In this document: positions 23,201 to 34,746 of the stretch, in pieces | How the letters are laid out: every line of letters starts with the position of its first letter | Position numbering within the stretch: the first letter of the stretch is position 1 | NCBI GenBank assembly: GCA_963682175.1 | Contig: OY821792.1 | Span: 72,001-136,000 of the forward strand | DNA from: Triglochin maritima | Taxonomy: Eukaryota; Streptophyta; Magnoliopsida; Alismatales; Juncaginaceae | Direction of reading: 5' to 3' | DNA: 64,000 nucleotides | Notes under the pieces: model-generated | The model's database searches: none | The model's input: the letters and a program-made list of their open reading frames with translations, nothing else | Told to the model about the DNA's origin: nothing | Position numbers and translations under genes: made by a program

Positions 23201-26200
23201 TAGTGTCACACCCATCTTGTGAATGTGAAATTCATAAGATACATTTGATGCAAGTCGAGCTTCTTTGGAGAGCTTCTCAATCTGAAAAATAAACTATTTT
23301 AAAGATTCAACTCTTTTCACTCAATGGTACTGTTTTTCCATTGCAGTGCTTATGGAATACACAATCAACTTCTTGACTTCATTTGAATTAATATATCTTT
23401 GTATGTTGAAGACAAAAACATCGAAGTCATTAAAGTTTTATAGCCATATGCATCTTGATATCATATCTTACAATTTTGAAAATTGTGTATCTTTGTATTT
23501 GTATTAAACCCATATCCATGCCTGTCCTTCATTGGTTGCACACTGTATTTAATGGTGGATGCTAATTAGTTCATTTCCTTTTTTTAGGTGCTGAGATTTC
23601 TTCTTTCAAATGCAAGATGGTGGCTTGATGAATACAAATTTGATGGGTTTAGGTTTGATGGTGTGACTTCGATGATGTACACTCATCATGGTTTGCAGGT
23701 ATTAAAAATAAATATGAACATTCTTTATCACCAATTCAGTAGTTATATTAGAACTAACAATTGACATTATAAAATAACCTACAAAAACAATTATTTACGT
23801 AATGTAGACAATTGGAAGCATTTAAGTCTGTATTTCTTGTAATGCTAAGGGTGGAAAAACCCTGGTCAACTTTCCTTTATTTGGTAACTCAGTTGGCCAA
23901 GTGTTGCTGTAGGGGTACTTGGTTATTGTGGGGCTGTGGGCATGTTTTTGATGTTCCAAGAATTTTCGTCATCACTATTTGCTACTCTCTAATTTTTGTT
24001 TTCTTTCCAGATGGCATTTACTGGTAATTACAATGAGTATTTTGGGTTTGCAACTGATACAGATGCAGTTATTTATTTGATGCTGGTAAATGATCTTGTT
24101 CATGGACTCTTTCCTCAGGCGGTTACCATTGGTGAAGATGTAAGTAAATCCTGTTACAATCAACCCCACAACACTCAGTACCTGTTATGGTCACATTATT
24201 CTTAGTGATCTTTATGCCAGTGATAACTATTGAATTGCAATTATACGTAGGATGACCCTTATGATGCAAAATCTAAGCCTGACTATTATATAACCAATCT
24301 AAAGCTAGTGTTGAATGAGTAGGTTGAACTTCTCTATGTCTACCTTGTTACTGGTCAGTGTTGGTCAGGAATATCAGAAGTCTGCTCTTAACTAAACTGG
24401 GCCTATATTGATGAGGTAAAAAAACATTGTCATGGACAACATTCACCTTTTGTCATGAGTATATTTAAGTATTTACATGATGCATTTTTTATAGTTGGTA
24501 GATTTTGCATAAAGATCACTTGCCCACATTATTCATCTAATCAAATGTCAGCCTTCTCCATCATCACTTATGCTAAGATTCGAGATTCATTTTAAAGTCT
24601 TATCTGAGCTGTTGGGTGTTATTGTGGATTACCACTTCATACCTTTTTCTCCTCAGGTGAGTGGAATGCCGACCTTCTGTATTCCTGTTTGTGATGGCGG
24701 TGTGGGGTTCGATTATCGCCTACATATGGCAGTTGCAGATAAATGGATTGAACTTCTCAAGTAAGCCTGGTTTGACATTTTTAGTGTAACTTCAGGTGAT
24801 GCTATTGTGTACTGTGGACCTTGTAGGACATTTCGATCAGTAAATCCAACATAATTATAATCAACACTTTGTTTGGTCACTGCTACTATGATGTGATAAG
24901 ATTGTCTACTACCACCTCAAGTTATATTTTCCATCCTTAGCTTTTATCTCTCATTTTCAGTTTCTGCTAGCTTTAATCTTCTGAGTTAAGGTTTTGAAAA
25001 CTAAACTGGGCATTGAACAAGTGAGCAGGGGCGATGCTAAGCACGAAGAAGGTGGTCAGGCGACCACCCAAAATATTGGAATTTCCTCTAGTTAGTAAAG
25101 ACCCTTCTGAACTTTGACCTCCTGAATTTTTGTTTCTTTTGGATTTTTCTGAATACCAGTAGTAAGATATGCAGATGAGATTTGTCTATTTAATCTACTT
25201 AGGAACAATTATTTGCAAGAGCATCAAATTACCCACTTAGGTAAAATACCCAAAAATATTCCAAATCAAATCTCAAATTGAACCAAACCAATCCCATTTT
25301 TTAATCATGTTTGCAAATTCTGACCCCCGATCTGAATTTTCGTCACTGCTCCTGCCGGTGATGACACTGGCTCGATAGGTTACAAGTACAAATGGTTAGT
25401 TGAATTATGTTAACATGGCATAGTTTATGTCTCACTATTTTAAATTCATAATAATTTATAAAATCAAAAACATCCTGAAGTGTTGTAGTGCTGAATTTTT
25501 CCTTTACTACACTTTTGCAATGTGTGTGCCTCTTGTAGTCTTTATTTTTTTTATGTTAGATACTTCAGGAAGAACGAAAGTGAAAGTGTGTTCTATTTTC
25601 CAGGAAAAGTGACGAGCATTGGTTAATGGGGGACATTGTGCACACACTTACGAATAGAAGATGGTTAGAAAAATGTGTTACCTATGCTGAAAGTCATGAT
25701 CAAGCTCTCGTCGGTGATAAGACAATTGCATTTTGGCTCATGGACAAGGTTGATTAATTTTCTATATTCATGGCCTGGACTTCTTTTTTAATTTGATACA
25801 ACATTGTTACATTTACACATTAAAAGAAAAACATCAGCTTTTGGAAATTTCTTGTACTGCCAATTTGTAATTGATCTTGGAGTTAAATGAAGGAAGAAAT
25901 GATGGTATGACTACTAACTTATGAAGTATAAATGTTAGTTGAATAATAATTTTTTTGAAGTGATAGTTTAACATTGTTTAGTCTGTCTCATTTGTTGAAG
26001 TCTAGAGTGCTGCTTTGGTATTTAAATCATCTTTTGATCCTTCACAAGCCATGAACTTTCTGTTTCATGATCCATAATGGAGGTGGATGCAAAAGTTATC
26101 TAATATTAAAATTGGTTACCTAAGGCCAAACCTTGTAAGCTTGAACTTTCGTGACTTAGCATTAGGGAACCTTTGCTGAAGTTGTTGTTGTATATGGACT

Positions 26201-29200
26201 AATTATGCTTAGCATTTTCATGATGGGTGCGCTTTTTAGTTTTGTACATTCTAATTGCTTTGGTTATTCTTATTCTTTTGTTACTGCAGGACATGTATGA
26301 TTTCATGGCTCTCGATAGACCTTCAACACCCAGAATAGATCGTGGGATAGCACTACATAAAATGATACGCTTAATTACAATGGGTTTAGGTGGAGAAGGA
26401 TATTTAAATTTCATGGGTAATGAGTTTGGTCATCCAGGTAATAGTCTTTGCATTTATTGTAATATTTGTCATGATCTCGTGCAGCACATGATGCACTAAA
26501 GTTTCATATGTATGTTTTTTCTGATTATTTGGGGGATTCTGTCAGAATGGATCGATTTTCCGAGGGATGACCGACATCTATCAGATGGAAGAGTAGTACC
26601 TGGAAACAATAATAGCTTTGATAAGTGCCGCCGCAGATTTGATCTAGTACGTCTTAATACATTTGTTATTTAATTCATTGCAAATCAATGAAGAATGGAT
26701 ACAAATAAGGGTTACGGGTATGACTAGAGGTGTCAACGGATCGGATACGGATCGGATATAGGTATATCCATATTCGTATTCGCATGAAATTTAGGAATTC
26801 GGATTCGGATACGGATTGTTTGCGGATATGAAAAGTCTATATCCGTTCGGATATTTGACGGATTCGGATCGGATACGGATAATATCCGTATCCGTAAACA
26901 TAATTCCCCACATTATAACATTTTTCATTTTCACTTAGACAAATTCTTATAAATAGTCAGATTTATAACTTTATTTGGTTTCAAATATTAATTTACTTTA
27001 TCTTAATTTCTAACTCCATATTCTAGAAAGGATAATGATATTCAATGCTTGAATAAATGTGATTAGTAGATGTATTTTTATTTGAATAAGTAAATTTAAT
27101 AATTATACATTCAAAATATAATCACACAAGGTTGAAATATAAATACTTCTAGGTATAATAATGTATTGCATACGTATATGATACAAATATGGATCTTATA
27201 ATACAAATATTCAATCTCGGATCGGATGTTATTCGGATCGGATGTATCAATATCCATATTCGCATTCGCATGTCCCAAATATTACACGAATCGAATATTA
27301 TTCGGATCGGATATTGTTCGGACCGAATATTTTTCGAACCGGACGCGAACGAATTTCCGAATTTCGAACATCCATTGACACCCCTAGGTATGACGCATAT
27401 GCATCGATGTGTTAGTATTAAAGCTTTTTAATAAATAAATATTCTTTGTGCTTAAAAATAAGAACTGTTTTAAAGTATATATTTTGTGACCTCCGAATGT
27501 ACTGGATATGTATGAAAGTATATCGTTCTGTAACTATATATTTATATCTGATTAAGGTATTAAATATTATAGCTAAACGCTTACACATCCAGTATAAAGA
27601 TGTACGTAGATCAAAATATTTGTTGGATATTTGACACTTTCTTTTTTACTTATATTTCTGAATTTCCTTGAATTTTGCGAGAGCTGATGTGATTTTGTGA
27701 ACCATACGTCCATACCTATCAAATTGTGTTTTTTTAGTATTTTATATTGTATGCACATATTGTTAAAAAATGTTATGTAAGTACTTGTATCCCTAAAAAA
27801 TATGGTACTTATATTTTTAAAATTAATGTGCAAGCATGTTATTTATCTAAATTTATCAAGTTTCTTTAAGTTACGGCCTCAAAAACAATGAATATTATAT
27901 TAGTTTTATGACATAACATGCAATTCTGTAAACACAGTCACAGAGAACGTGCTAATTCCATTTTTAACGCCCCGAATGCTTTAATAAAACCCTATGCGAT
28001 CCCCTTGTGTCTATTTGGTGCCATGTCATTGCCAAATGAGGGAGATTGGCTCAATGGATGAAAAAGGAAGAAGAGTAGCCCCAAGTTACCAGCGTCAAGG
28101 AATTCCCCACTTTCATGATATTGGGATTATTAGTACAGAACGAATTCTGGTGACTGGTTTGCATATCACAACCAGAATTAGCTCTCATTTGCTTCTTCAT
28201 ATCACAACAGAAAAAAATATTATGAGAAGTTATGATGTTGATGTCATATATATTAAATTCAACTTCATGAGTAGTAAGCCTGCTCCTGTAACATCTATCT
28301 CCAATAGCCTTTTCATTGTTTATCATAAGAAATATATTTTAGGGCAATTTGATAGATATCTTGTTTCATTAGGGTGACGCGGACTATCTCAGATATCATG
28401 GGATGCAAGAGTTTGACCGGGCAATGCAACATCTTGAGAAGAAATATGGTGTATGTATCACTTGATTCCATACCTCGAAATTTTCTTCTATACTATGTTT
28501 TAAGTAATTGAGCTTATGTAAATTGTTCATCATAGATCCCCTAACAGTACAAATTATTGTGTGATACAGACAGGATTTTCTTTTTCAGAAAAAGTAAAGT
28601 CAGGAAAATGTTTTCCTTTAATGGTCTTTGTTTGACTTTCTTTTGTAGTTTATGACTTCAAAACACCAATACATATCGAGGAAAGATGAGGGAGACAAGG
28701 TAGTTGTTTTTGAACGAGATGATTTGGTATTTGTTTTCAACTTCCACTGGAACAACAGTTATTTTGATTACCGAGTTGGATGCTTGAAACCTGGCAAATA
28801 CAAGGTACATATCCTTTCTTTTTGTTATTATTTCTTCCATGCCTTCCTAAGATAGATGTCAATTAGGGATTCTATATATGTCTCAAATATTACAAAAAGG
28901 AACATAAAGTCAGAAGCCCCTCATGTCTTACCTCTAATAAATATGATTTCAATAGTTTTGACTCTGAGATCATTACTGCACCACAGTTAAATCAGATGGT
29001 CCCATCCGTGTTTGGGCTAAAATTGTCATATTGCCTTTTAACTACTCATCATGTCAATATTCGTACTCCTGCCAAGAAAAAAAAACTAACAATCTGCACA
29101 CTCCTGAGACGACAACTTCTCCCATTTCTCTTCTCTAAAACTGTAAAACAGATAACATTTCAAACCAAGTAGCAAGACTTTGTCAGTAAAGTGAAGTGAA

Positions 29201-29556
29201 TCATTCGTAACTTAAATGCTGACCTATGATTTTTGTATATTTTTGGCCATAAGTACATGGCCTAGTTGGTAAAAATAAACTGAATTTTTATCTCCTGCGT
29301 GCCAGGTTGTCTTGAATTCTGATGACAAGCTGTTTGGTGGATTTGGTCTAATCGATCCCGCTGCAGAGTACTTCAGCAATGTAAGCAATGGGCATCCCCT
29401 AGACTAGTTCTGTTAAAATGCCGATTAAGAATAAGTCATCATTAACATGAATAAAACACTTGTATGCAGGAACGATCGTACGACAACAGGCCTCGTTCGT
29501 TTTCAGTATATGCACCTTGTAGAACTGTCGTGGTGTATGCCCTCTCAGAAGAGTAG
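17086..29556 (+). CDS. SBE2: Starch branching enzyme class II (SBEII), plastid 1,4-alpha-glucan branching enzyme
   Basis: It forms alpha-1,6 branches in amylopectin in the plastid stroma. I built 22 coding exons: 17086-17203, 17312-17436, 17608-17819, 18331-18429, 18680-18722, 19086-19145, 19292-19372, 19545-19661, 19966-20049, 21321-21442, 22053-22172, 22977-23106, 23588-23698, 24011-24139, 24657-24760, 25604-25748, 26290-26437, 26546-26646, 28373-28450, 28649-28804, 29306-29380 and 29470-29556. The total is 2445 nt (814 aa), normal for the family, with all phases consistent. Residues about 1-50 are Ala/Ser/Thr-rich, as in transit peptides. CBM48 spans about 185-290 (REWAPGA...GDFNNW). The GH13 barrel has DIVHSH at 390-395, nucleophile Asp461 (GFRFDGVTS), Glu516 (TIGED) and Asp584 ([10 protein letters not shown]). 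The C-terminal beta domain follows. The sequence matches class II rather than class I. It looks intact. Confidence 0.97.
17250..17282. repeat. (CAT)n microsatellite in SBEII intron 1
   Basis: About eleven TCA/CAT units lie in the first coding intron, 30 bp before the acceptor of exon 2. Likely polymorphic. Confidence 0.95.
18990..19024 (+). repeat. Partial intronic copy of SBEII exon 6
   Basis: GGAGATTTTAAC followed by TCCAAATGCAGATGTTAT repeats, with a small deletion, the core of exon 6 (about 19101-19136), only 75 bp upstream of that exon. No splice acceptor is present at the copy, so it should stay intronic. Confidence 0.8.
20050..21320 (+). other. SBEII intron 9, 1.27 kb
   Basis: Long AT-rich intron between exons 9 and 10, with GT donor after AGCAGCACG and CACAG acceptor at 21320. 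I see no embedded gene and no bounded transposon. Short open frames inside are not supported. Confidence 0.6.
22173..22976 (+). other. SBEII intron 11 with a GC-AG splice donor
   Basis: The exon ends GTGCATAG and the intron starts GCAAGT. Only this GC donor keeps the reading frame into CCATTCTTCAAAC and restores the DIVHSH motif. AG|GCAAGT is the standard strong form of the rare GC donor class. Confidence 0.9.
25026..25354. mobile_element. Probable hAT-type MITE in SBEII intron 15
   Basis: Starts CAGGGGCGATGCTA and ends CACTGCTCCTG, i.e. imperfect inverted CAGGGGC/GCTCCTG ends typical of plant hAT-derived MITEs (CAGGGGCGGAGC-like). Flanking 8-mers match only partly, so the target duplication is eroded or I have mis-set an end by a base or two. 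Confidence 0.5.
26725..27386. mobile_element. hAT-type non-autonomous element in SBEII intron 18
   Basis: Ends are TAGAGGTGTCAA and TTGACACCCCTA (11 of 12 pair). A perfect 8-bp target duplication GGTATGAC flanks it (26717-26724 and 27387-27394), diagnostic of hAT insertion. Subterminal arrays of CGGATACGGATCGGATA-like words occur at both ends, as expected for hAT transposase binding. There is no transposase gene; length is 662 bp. The perfect duplication suggests a fairly recent insertion. Confidence 0.93.
27395..28372 (+). other. Remainder of SBEII intron 18
   Basis: AT-rich intron sequence with a slightly GC-richer patch near 27965-28110. The open frame at 27994-28377 overlaps the intron-exon boundary and has no recognisable domain, so it is not called as a gene. 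Confidence 0.45.
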
Positions 29557-29760
29557 TTCAGAACCATAGCTAGAGATTTCTAATGTTGATGTTTGGTTTT
29601 ATATGCATGCTTTCTCAGTCTCAGAAGAGTAGTAGTTCAGAACCATAGTCAGACTGCTTTATCGGATCTACATTGTACAGAGACACTATAATATCAATTA
29701 TGCTCATAAATCAAGTTGGATCCAAATTCATGGTTGCAGAGTTTCTTGATAATAAGTTTT
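29557..29760 (+). other. SBEII 3'UTR
   Basis: Follows TAG at 29554-29556. A near-copy of the stop-codon context (CTCAGAAGAG, TAG, TTCAGAACCATAG) recurs about 75 bp downstream at 29620-29648, so the end of the coding region was locally duplicated. No clear AATAAA is seen, although AATAAG occurs near 29750. Confidence 0.5.
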
Positions 29761-29849
29761 ATATATTAAATATTTAAAGGAAAATACCAAAAACAAATAC
29801 CAAATCCTAGTTCCTACCCTGCGTGAAGCATGACTCTAGCCGATCATCC

Positions 29850-30180
29850 TCATCTTCGTTTCCCTTTCTTGTTTGATTTCTTCTTTTGTGACCCTCCTTT
29901 GTCGCGGCCGGTCCCAAGCAAATCGTCTGGTTCCAACTCGTATTTCTTCTTCAAGCGCTTGTATTCCTCTTGATTTAAGCCCATTAGTGCAACATCTTCT
30001 ATGTCACTTGTCGTAGGATCCTCTGTTGTTGTCGTTGTGCGGCCTCGTGGATGCCGTGAAAGCTTGCTTGGGGAGAAATCTCCCCTAGGTTCATCGCCTC
30101 GCAATGCTTGCAATAAGGTGGTCGGGATTCGTATTCCACCTGAATTTGCTCCACCTCCCGCCCTCGCCTCGAGCTTGGAC
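29850..30180 (-). CDS. Hypothetical Arg/Lys-rich reading frame, possible 3' exon
   Basis: Open on the minus strand from about 30180 to a stop at 29850-29852. It reads through GGGANSGGIRIPTTLLQALR, a Thr run, an acidic segment (SDIEDVALMGL) and a basic tail (QKKKSNKKGKRR). No start codon is evident at the 5' side, so it could be the last exon of a gene or a decayed transposon exon. Its stop lies about 90 bp from the SBEII 3'UTR, tail to tail. I recognise no family and assign no function. Confidence 0.3.
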
Positions 30181-30519
30181 CGTTACCGGGAACTCGAATC
30201 TAGCGTCCACCTCGATACACACGTGTGCATATGCCAATATGCAATTCTATAATGAAAGAAATATGGCAAAAGACGATTTTTTTCTGAACTGTTATTCATC
30301 GTCGTAAAACAACTTAAATTGTGTGTACAGATTACCATTTTGCCTTTCTACCATTTCTACTTATATAACTCTTCATTTCACTCTCCTAACATCACTCTCT
30401 CTTCATATTACTCTTATAATTACCAGAAAAAATGTCTCGGATGCCAGAAAAAGAACCAGCGGACGACCCGGATTACTCAACTCTGGTAAATTGTCTTGTT
30501 TAGTTTTTTTTTTAATTTT

Positions 30520-30666
30520 GTTGGGTCGGGAGTCCACGGGGGAGAGGTGGCTCCGGCGGCCGCCCGACCGTTGGGTCGGGCGTCTCCCGCGGACGCCCGA
30601 AAGAAAGGGGAAGCGTCTGCGGGAGCCGCCTCCCCGAACAATGGGGCGTCTCCGGTAGACGCCCCA
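30520..30666. repeat. GC-rich hairpin island in PMD intron 1
   Basis: A strongly GC-rich block in otherwise AT-rich DNA. It contains inverted repeats GGGCGTC...GACGCCC (about 30576-30598) and GGGGCGTCT...AGACGCCCC (about 30642-30665). Open frames across it are compositional and are not called as genes. Confidence 0.75.
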
Positions 30667-30684
30667 TTTTTTTTAATTATTTAA

Positions 30685-31010
30685 ATTGATTATAAATTGT
30701 GATAATTTCAAAATAAATTGAATATTATGTTAATAATTAATTAAATTAGTTTAATAAATCCTTTATTGATTATAAATTGTGATAATTACTAAATAAATTG
30801 ACTTTTAAGTTAATAATTAGTTTAATTATTTTAGTAAGGAATTATTGATTATAAATTGTGATAATTACTAAATAAATTGATTGTTAAGTTAATAATTAGT
30901 TGTGTACGATTTTAGTAAAGGATTATTGATTATAAATTGTGGTAATTGCTAAATAAATTGATTATTAAGTTAATAATTAGTTTAATTATTTTAGTAAATT
31001 CATTAACAAA
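30685..31010. repeat. About 80-bp AT-rich tandem repeat, four copies
   Basis: ATTGATTATAAATTGTG starts at about 30685, 30765, 30844 and 30925 (spacing 79-81 bp), each followed by AAATAAATTGA and GTTAATAATTA. It lies within the large first intron of the PMD gene. Confidence 0.9.
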
Positions 31011-33293
31011 ATTTTAGACGTGGTATTTCTGCTTTAGTTAGGAGAGAGAGAGAGAGATTTTACGTCGTTGTCAGACACCTGAGGATTCTTTCGACGACGA
31101 TGATGATTTAGATGAGTTGAGGAGTCACGACGAGAGTGACGATGGGGGCCGGTATGGATTGGAGCCACATGAGGAGGCGATACAAGAGTACGGTCGAGGA
31201 CGGCGGCGACATTGTAGTCCTTCGGATGAGTGGGTCATTAGGGAGGGTCGAGGTGGCCGGTTTGTGACCGGTGATTCGAGTTCGTGCACTGCAGACGCCC
31301 GAGCTCAGAAGAAGAAGAGGGGTGAGGACGAGTCTTGGATCGTGACGGATATGATGCCCGGTGGTCCTCTAGATGGCAGCGTCATTCCGAGTTTCGGAGG
31401 CCACATCGCCAGACGCATCTGGGATGGCGAGGATCGGAATGTTTTGAAGTGTCATAATCAGCACAGAGCTTGTACGACATTGCAGGCTTGGCGTTCAGTT
31501 ATGACTGATGATATGATAGCGACCGTTAGTGACAGTGGATTGGGTCACTTGCCGTACAACATGTGTTTCCTGCATTGACATGCCGTTGATTTCGACTTTC
31601 GTGGAGCGGTGGCAGCCTGACACCAACACTTTCCACTTGCCGTTCGGAGAGATGACGATCATGTTGCATGACGTCTTTCAGATTCTGCACATTCCCATTG
31701 AGGGTCGTATGGTCAGTGCGCAGGCGCCGACGTCTGAGTTGAAGTTTTTTGTATCAGAGTTGCTAGGTGTCATCCTCGAGGGTCTTGGGCGGGATAGCTC
31801 ATTTTGGAGTGGCAGTGGTGTTAGTATCGAGGTTGTGGACGACTATTGCAGACGGGGGCGACCACCACGGACGGAGGATACGTAGATGACTGCCTACCTC
31901 TCCTTACTGCTAGACTGCGTCTTGTTTGTCGACAAGAGCGATTCCAAAGTCAGACCACACGACCTATTGGAGGCGAGGGAGCCAGATACCATTGGTCAGT
32001 ACTCATGGGGGTCGGCGACGTTGGCATATCTGTATCGCCAGCTGGGTATTTCGAGTTGTGCTGATTGTTCTGGGATTACAGGTTGTCTTACACTGCTGCA
32101 AGCTTGGATCTATGAGTATTTTCTTGCTTTCCTCCTGCATCGGGAGTGGAAGATTATTGAGCGTGGTCATCCTCGTTCGCATATGTGAGTTGTCCGGGCC
32201 GAGGATAAGAGCGAGGGTCAACTTCTTTTTATTCGTAGACGGCTAGATCAGATGACGTACTACATCGCAGGTATATAATGTATATATCATTCACGTTTAT
32301 TTAAATTTCAACTTTATTATTATTATTATTTACGTATAAACGTTTAGGTGGAGTGGTTGCCGTATGGTCCTGAGCCTGTTGTAGTTGTGTCGAGGGCTAC
32401 ATTTATGGGTGTTATTCGTTATAGGGATATCACAGAGCCTTATTTACCTGATCGCATGTTACGTCAGTTAGGTTACGTTCAGGTGATCCCGGTTGACATC
32501 CTGACGCCCGAGCATGCAGTACGGTCTGCGATTGCGACGACGTACGACGTCAGGCATACCGTTTTGTTCGCGGAATCGGTTTGGAGGACATTTCCGAGAG
32601 TAGGACGACTTCACCTTGACGATCTGAGTCGTAGCCACGACCCCTCCACGTGTGATGCAGATTATTTGTAGTGGTTCGGTAGGTGCTCACATCCACTTAT
32701 CGTACGCGGTATCATTCCGAGACCGGAGAGACCACTGGATACGACATGTGCTGATGCGGTAAGTTTATCTAATTTTATTTGTAATTGTAATGTATATTTT
32801 GTTTTTATTGTTAATGTACGCTAATTTTTATGTTACATACAGTGGATGAGTAGGGTGATACGGTATACGCAGTCGTTCTTGCGATAGAGAGACATGATGC
32901 CGACTGAGGATACGAGACTTGCATGTACAGATTGGGATCGCCTCATCGAGAATTGGAACAACCAGTTGGGAATTTCGGACCATGATTCAGACGCTGAGCT
33001 CTAGTTGACTTACTCTTACTATTGTTTTACTATATGTTGCACTGTTACTACATTTGTTGATATTTTCTTATGCTTATCTGTGTACTCTTATTATTTATTT
33101 CTTACGAACATATCTTCTACTTATTTCTTTGACTATCGTATTTTTAATACCTATTTCTCACAAACATATCTTCTACTTATTTCTTCAGATATCATATTTT
33201 TAATACTTAAATTTAAAATCTGGTAAAAGAACAACACGATATAAGTACAAATACACGATATATTATACATTACAAATGCATTACAAATTACAA

Positions 33294-33950
33294 TCAAAAT
33301 GTACTACGTAACCGGTTCCAATACGTCATCCTACTTTCGTACTGATTACAAATTACAATCGAAATGTTACGTGGTCTTGCTTGTGCCTCTGTCATATCAC
33401 GAACAATTTGCTTGGCCTCAGCACTAAGTCCGCTGACTTGTCGGTGACCCTCTGAATAAACTGCAAGTGTGTGGTTGTGCTGCCCATAAGTGCTATTAGA
33501 AACAACGACACATCTATCACGATCCCGTCGCTCGACTACTTTTACCAAAAAACGCCAACCGCAACCTTTTCGTTTTGTGTTCTTCCGCAGTGCAATACTC
33601 GTATCACAAGAACTCATTTTATGTCTGTGATCACATCTCAAGTAACAATCCATCCGGTTATCTGCTTTTGGTTTGTATGATGATATAACAAAAAAATTTG
33701 GCTCCTATTGCAATTTGTTTCGTCCATTTACAAGCTTCCTCGATTGTTGTAAATATTTGTTTACTATCAAAAAGCTCACTATAATCTACTCCATCACCAT
33801 CGAAATCTTGCAACAGAACCTGGAAAAAATTAATTTAACAGAAAATTAAAAAAAAAAAGGTGTCTGCGCCACACGCCTTAGCCAGACGCCCGAGTCGGGA
33901 AAAAAATCCGCCTCCGTTACCTCGCCAGATTCAAGTGCTTCGCCAGACAT
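33294..33950 (-). pseudogene. MULE transposase, N-terminal part only (copy A)
   Basis: ATG at 33950 opens a short exon (MSGEALESGE) with a GTAACG donor. After an intron (acceptor near 33822) the frame reads LQDFDGDGVDYSELFDSKQIF, then KADNRMDCYLRCDHRHKMSS, KGCGWRFLVKVVER, YGQHNHTLAVYSEGHRQV and LSAEAKQIVRDMTEAQARPR. This is the N-terminal FAR1/WRKY-GCM1-like domain of MULE transposases. It stops at 33294, before the DDE catalytic core, which copy B (61.8-64 kb) retains. The missing part was deleted between this exon and the PMD 3' end, leaving about 290 bp. Confidence 0.8.
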
Positions 33951-34267
33951 TTTTGTGGTGTTGGTACTAGGAATGTGAGTAAAATTGAGTCAAATATCTT
34001 ATTTAAAGACACGGGACGAAATGAGTATTAATTGATTTGTTAAGGGCAAAAATGTAATTTTTGAGACGATTTTTAAGTAGTTTTCCGACGACAAACAGTA
34101 GAAAAGAACAATACTCTTTCTTTCTTCGCAGACTTAATGATAAGGTTGTCAATTAAGTTGCGTACTAATATGTTATGTACGCTCGTATGTATAATTTTTG
34201 TAAGATAATTTATATTCAACTCGTTTAATAAATCACGTTGTTAGATTTTATCCGATTTGACCCGTTT

Positions 34268-34746
34268 AAAACCAAAAGTTGTCCTAATGACATTAATGAC
34301 ATTAATTTTATGTTAACATATCCAAAAGTTAAAATGATAATAAATAAATCAAAAATATTTTGAAAAGGTCAATATTTTCAAAAAATACAAATATTCTTAA
34401 AAATATAATAAATATGTTTAATTAATATAAATTCAAAAATTATCATATTTGAATAGATAAATAATCAAATGATTTACTTTAGTGTGAGATTATAGATGAG
34501 ACAAAAAAGAGAGAAGAAAAAGGAGATGAGAGAGAAGAGAGAAAGAGAAGAAAAATGAGAGATGAGAGAGAGAGAGGAGAAAGGAGAGATGAGAGGGGAG
34601 AGAGAGAGGAGCATTATGAATTTTGAGTTTCTAAAAAAAATTATTAAATATTAATATAACTGACGGATGTTAACTGTTAACGGATGATTGTTAACGGAAT
34701 GACGTTGGGGGAAATTGATGGCATTAGGACAAACTTTTTGGTTTTT
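34268..34746. mobile_element. MITE-like element with GA-rich core
   Basis: Inverted ends: AAAACCAAAAGTTGTCCTAATG at 34268 against the reverse complement of CATTAGGACAAACTTTTTGGTTTT at about 34722-34746. The centre (about 34495-34615) is a long GAGA-rich tract. No coding sequence and no confirmed target duplication. Confidence 0.6.

Larger units (their letters stand above)
30432..33004 (+). pseudogene. Plant mobile domain (PMD, aminotransferase-like) gene, broken
   Basis: PMD proteins (MAIN/MAIL1 in Arabidopsis are domesticated members) are nuclear; many copies are carried by transposons. Exon 1 is probably 30432-30485 (ATG, 18 codons, donor GTAAAT). The PMD core then runs from about 31050: SVIPSFGGHIARRIWDGEDR, GLGHLPYN, STFVERWQPDTNTFHLPFGE, FQILHIPIEGRMV, WGSATLAYLYRQLG, LTLLQAWIYEYF. 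After an intron (about 32272-32347) come EWLPYGPEP and LRQLGYVQVIPVD. The last exon, from about 32843, ends at a stop at 33002-33004. Defects: frameshift near 31576, in-frame stops at 31883 and 32186 (the second is a TGG codon in copy B), further stops near 32670 and 32884. Non-functional as read. Confidence 0.85.
30265..34135. mobile_element. MULE with PMD gene and transposase remnant (copy A)
   Basis: Inverted ends are visible. Left, about 30275-30350: CTGAACTGTT, CGTCGTAAAACAACTTAAA, ACCATTTTGCC. The reverse complement of the right end, about 34135-34045, reads CTACTGTT, CGTCGGAAAACTACTTAAA, ACATTTTTGCC. Inside are a PMD pseudogene (+) and a truncated transposase (-), again convergent. A fuller copy starts at 60,608 and a fragment with the same right end lies at 36,780-37,461. 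The exact termini and target duplication are not resolved. Confidence 0.7.

Noticed and set aside
27994..28377. Open frame in SBEII intron 18
   Set aside because: Overlaps the acceptor and exon 19 in another frame; no domain.
30323..30684. Open frames through the GC-rich island after SBEII
   Set aside because: Driven by GC-rich hairpin composition inside the PMD first intron; two frames are equally open.
31926..32246. Alternative-frame ORFs across the PMD region
   Set aside because: Shadows of the true PMD frame, which carries the family motifs.
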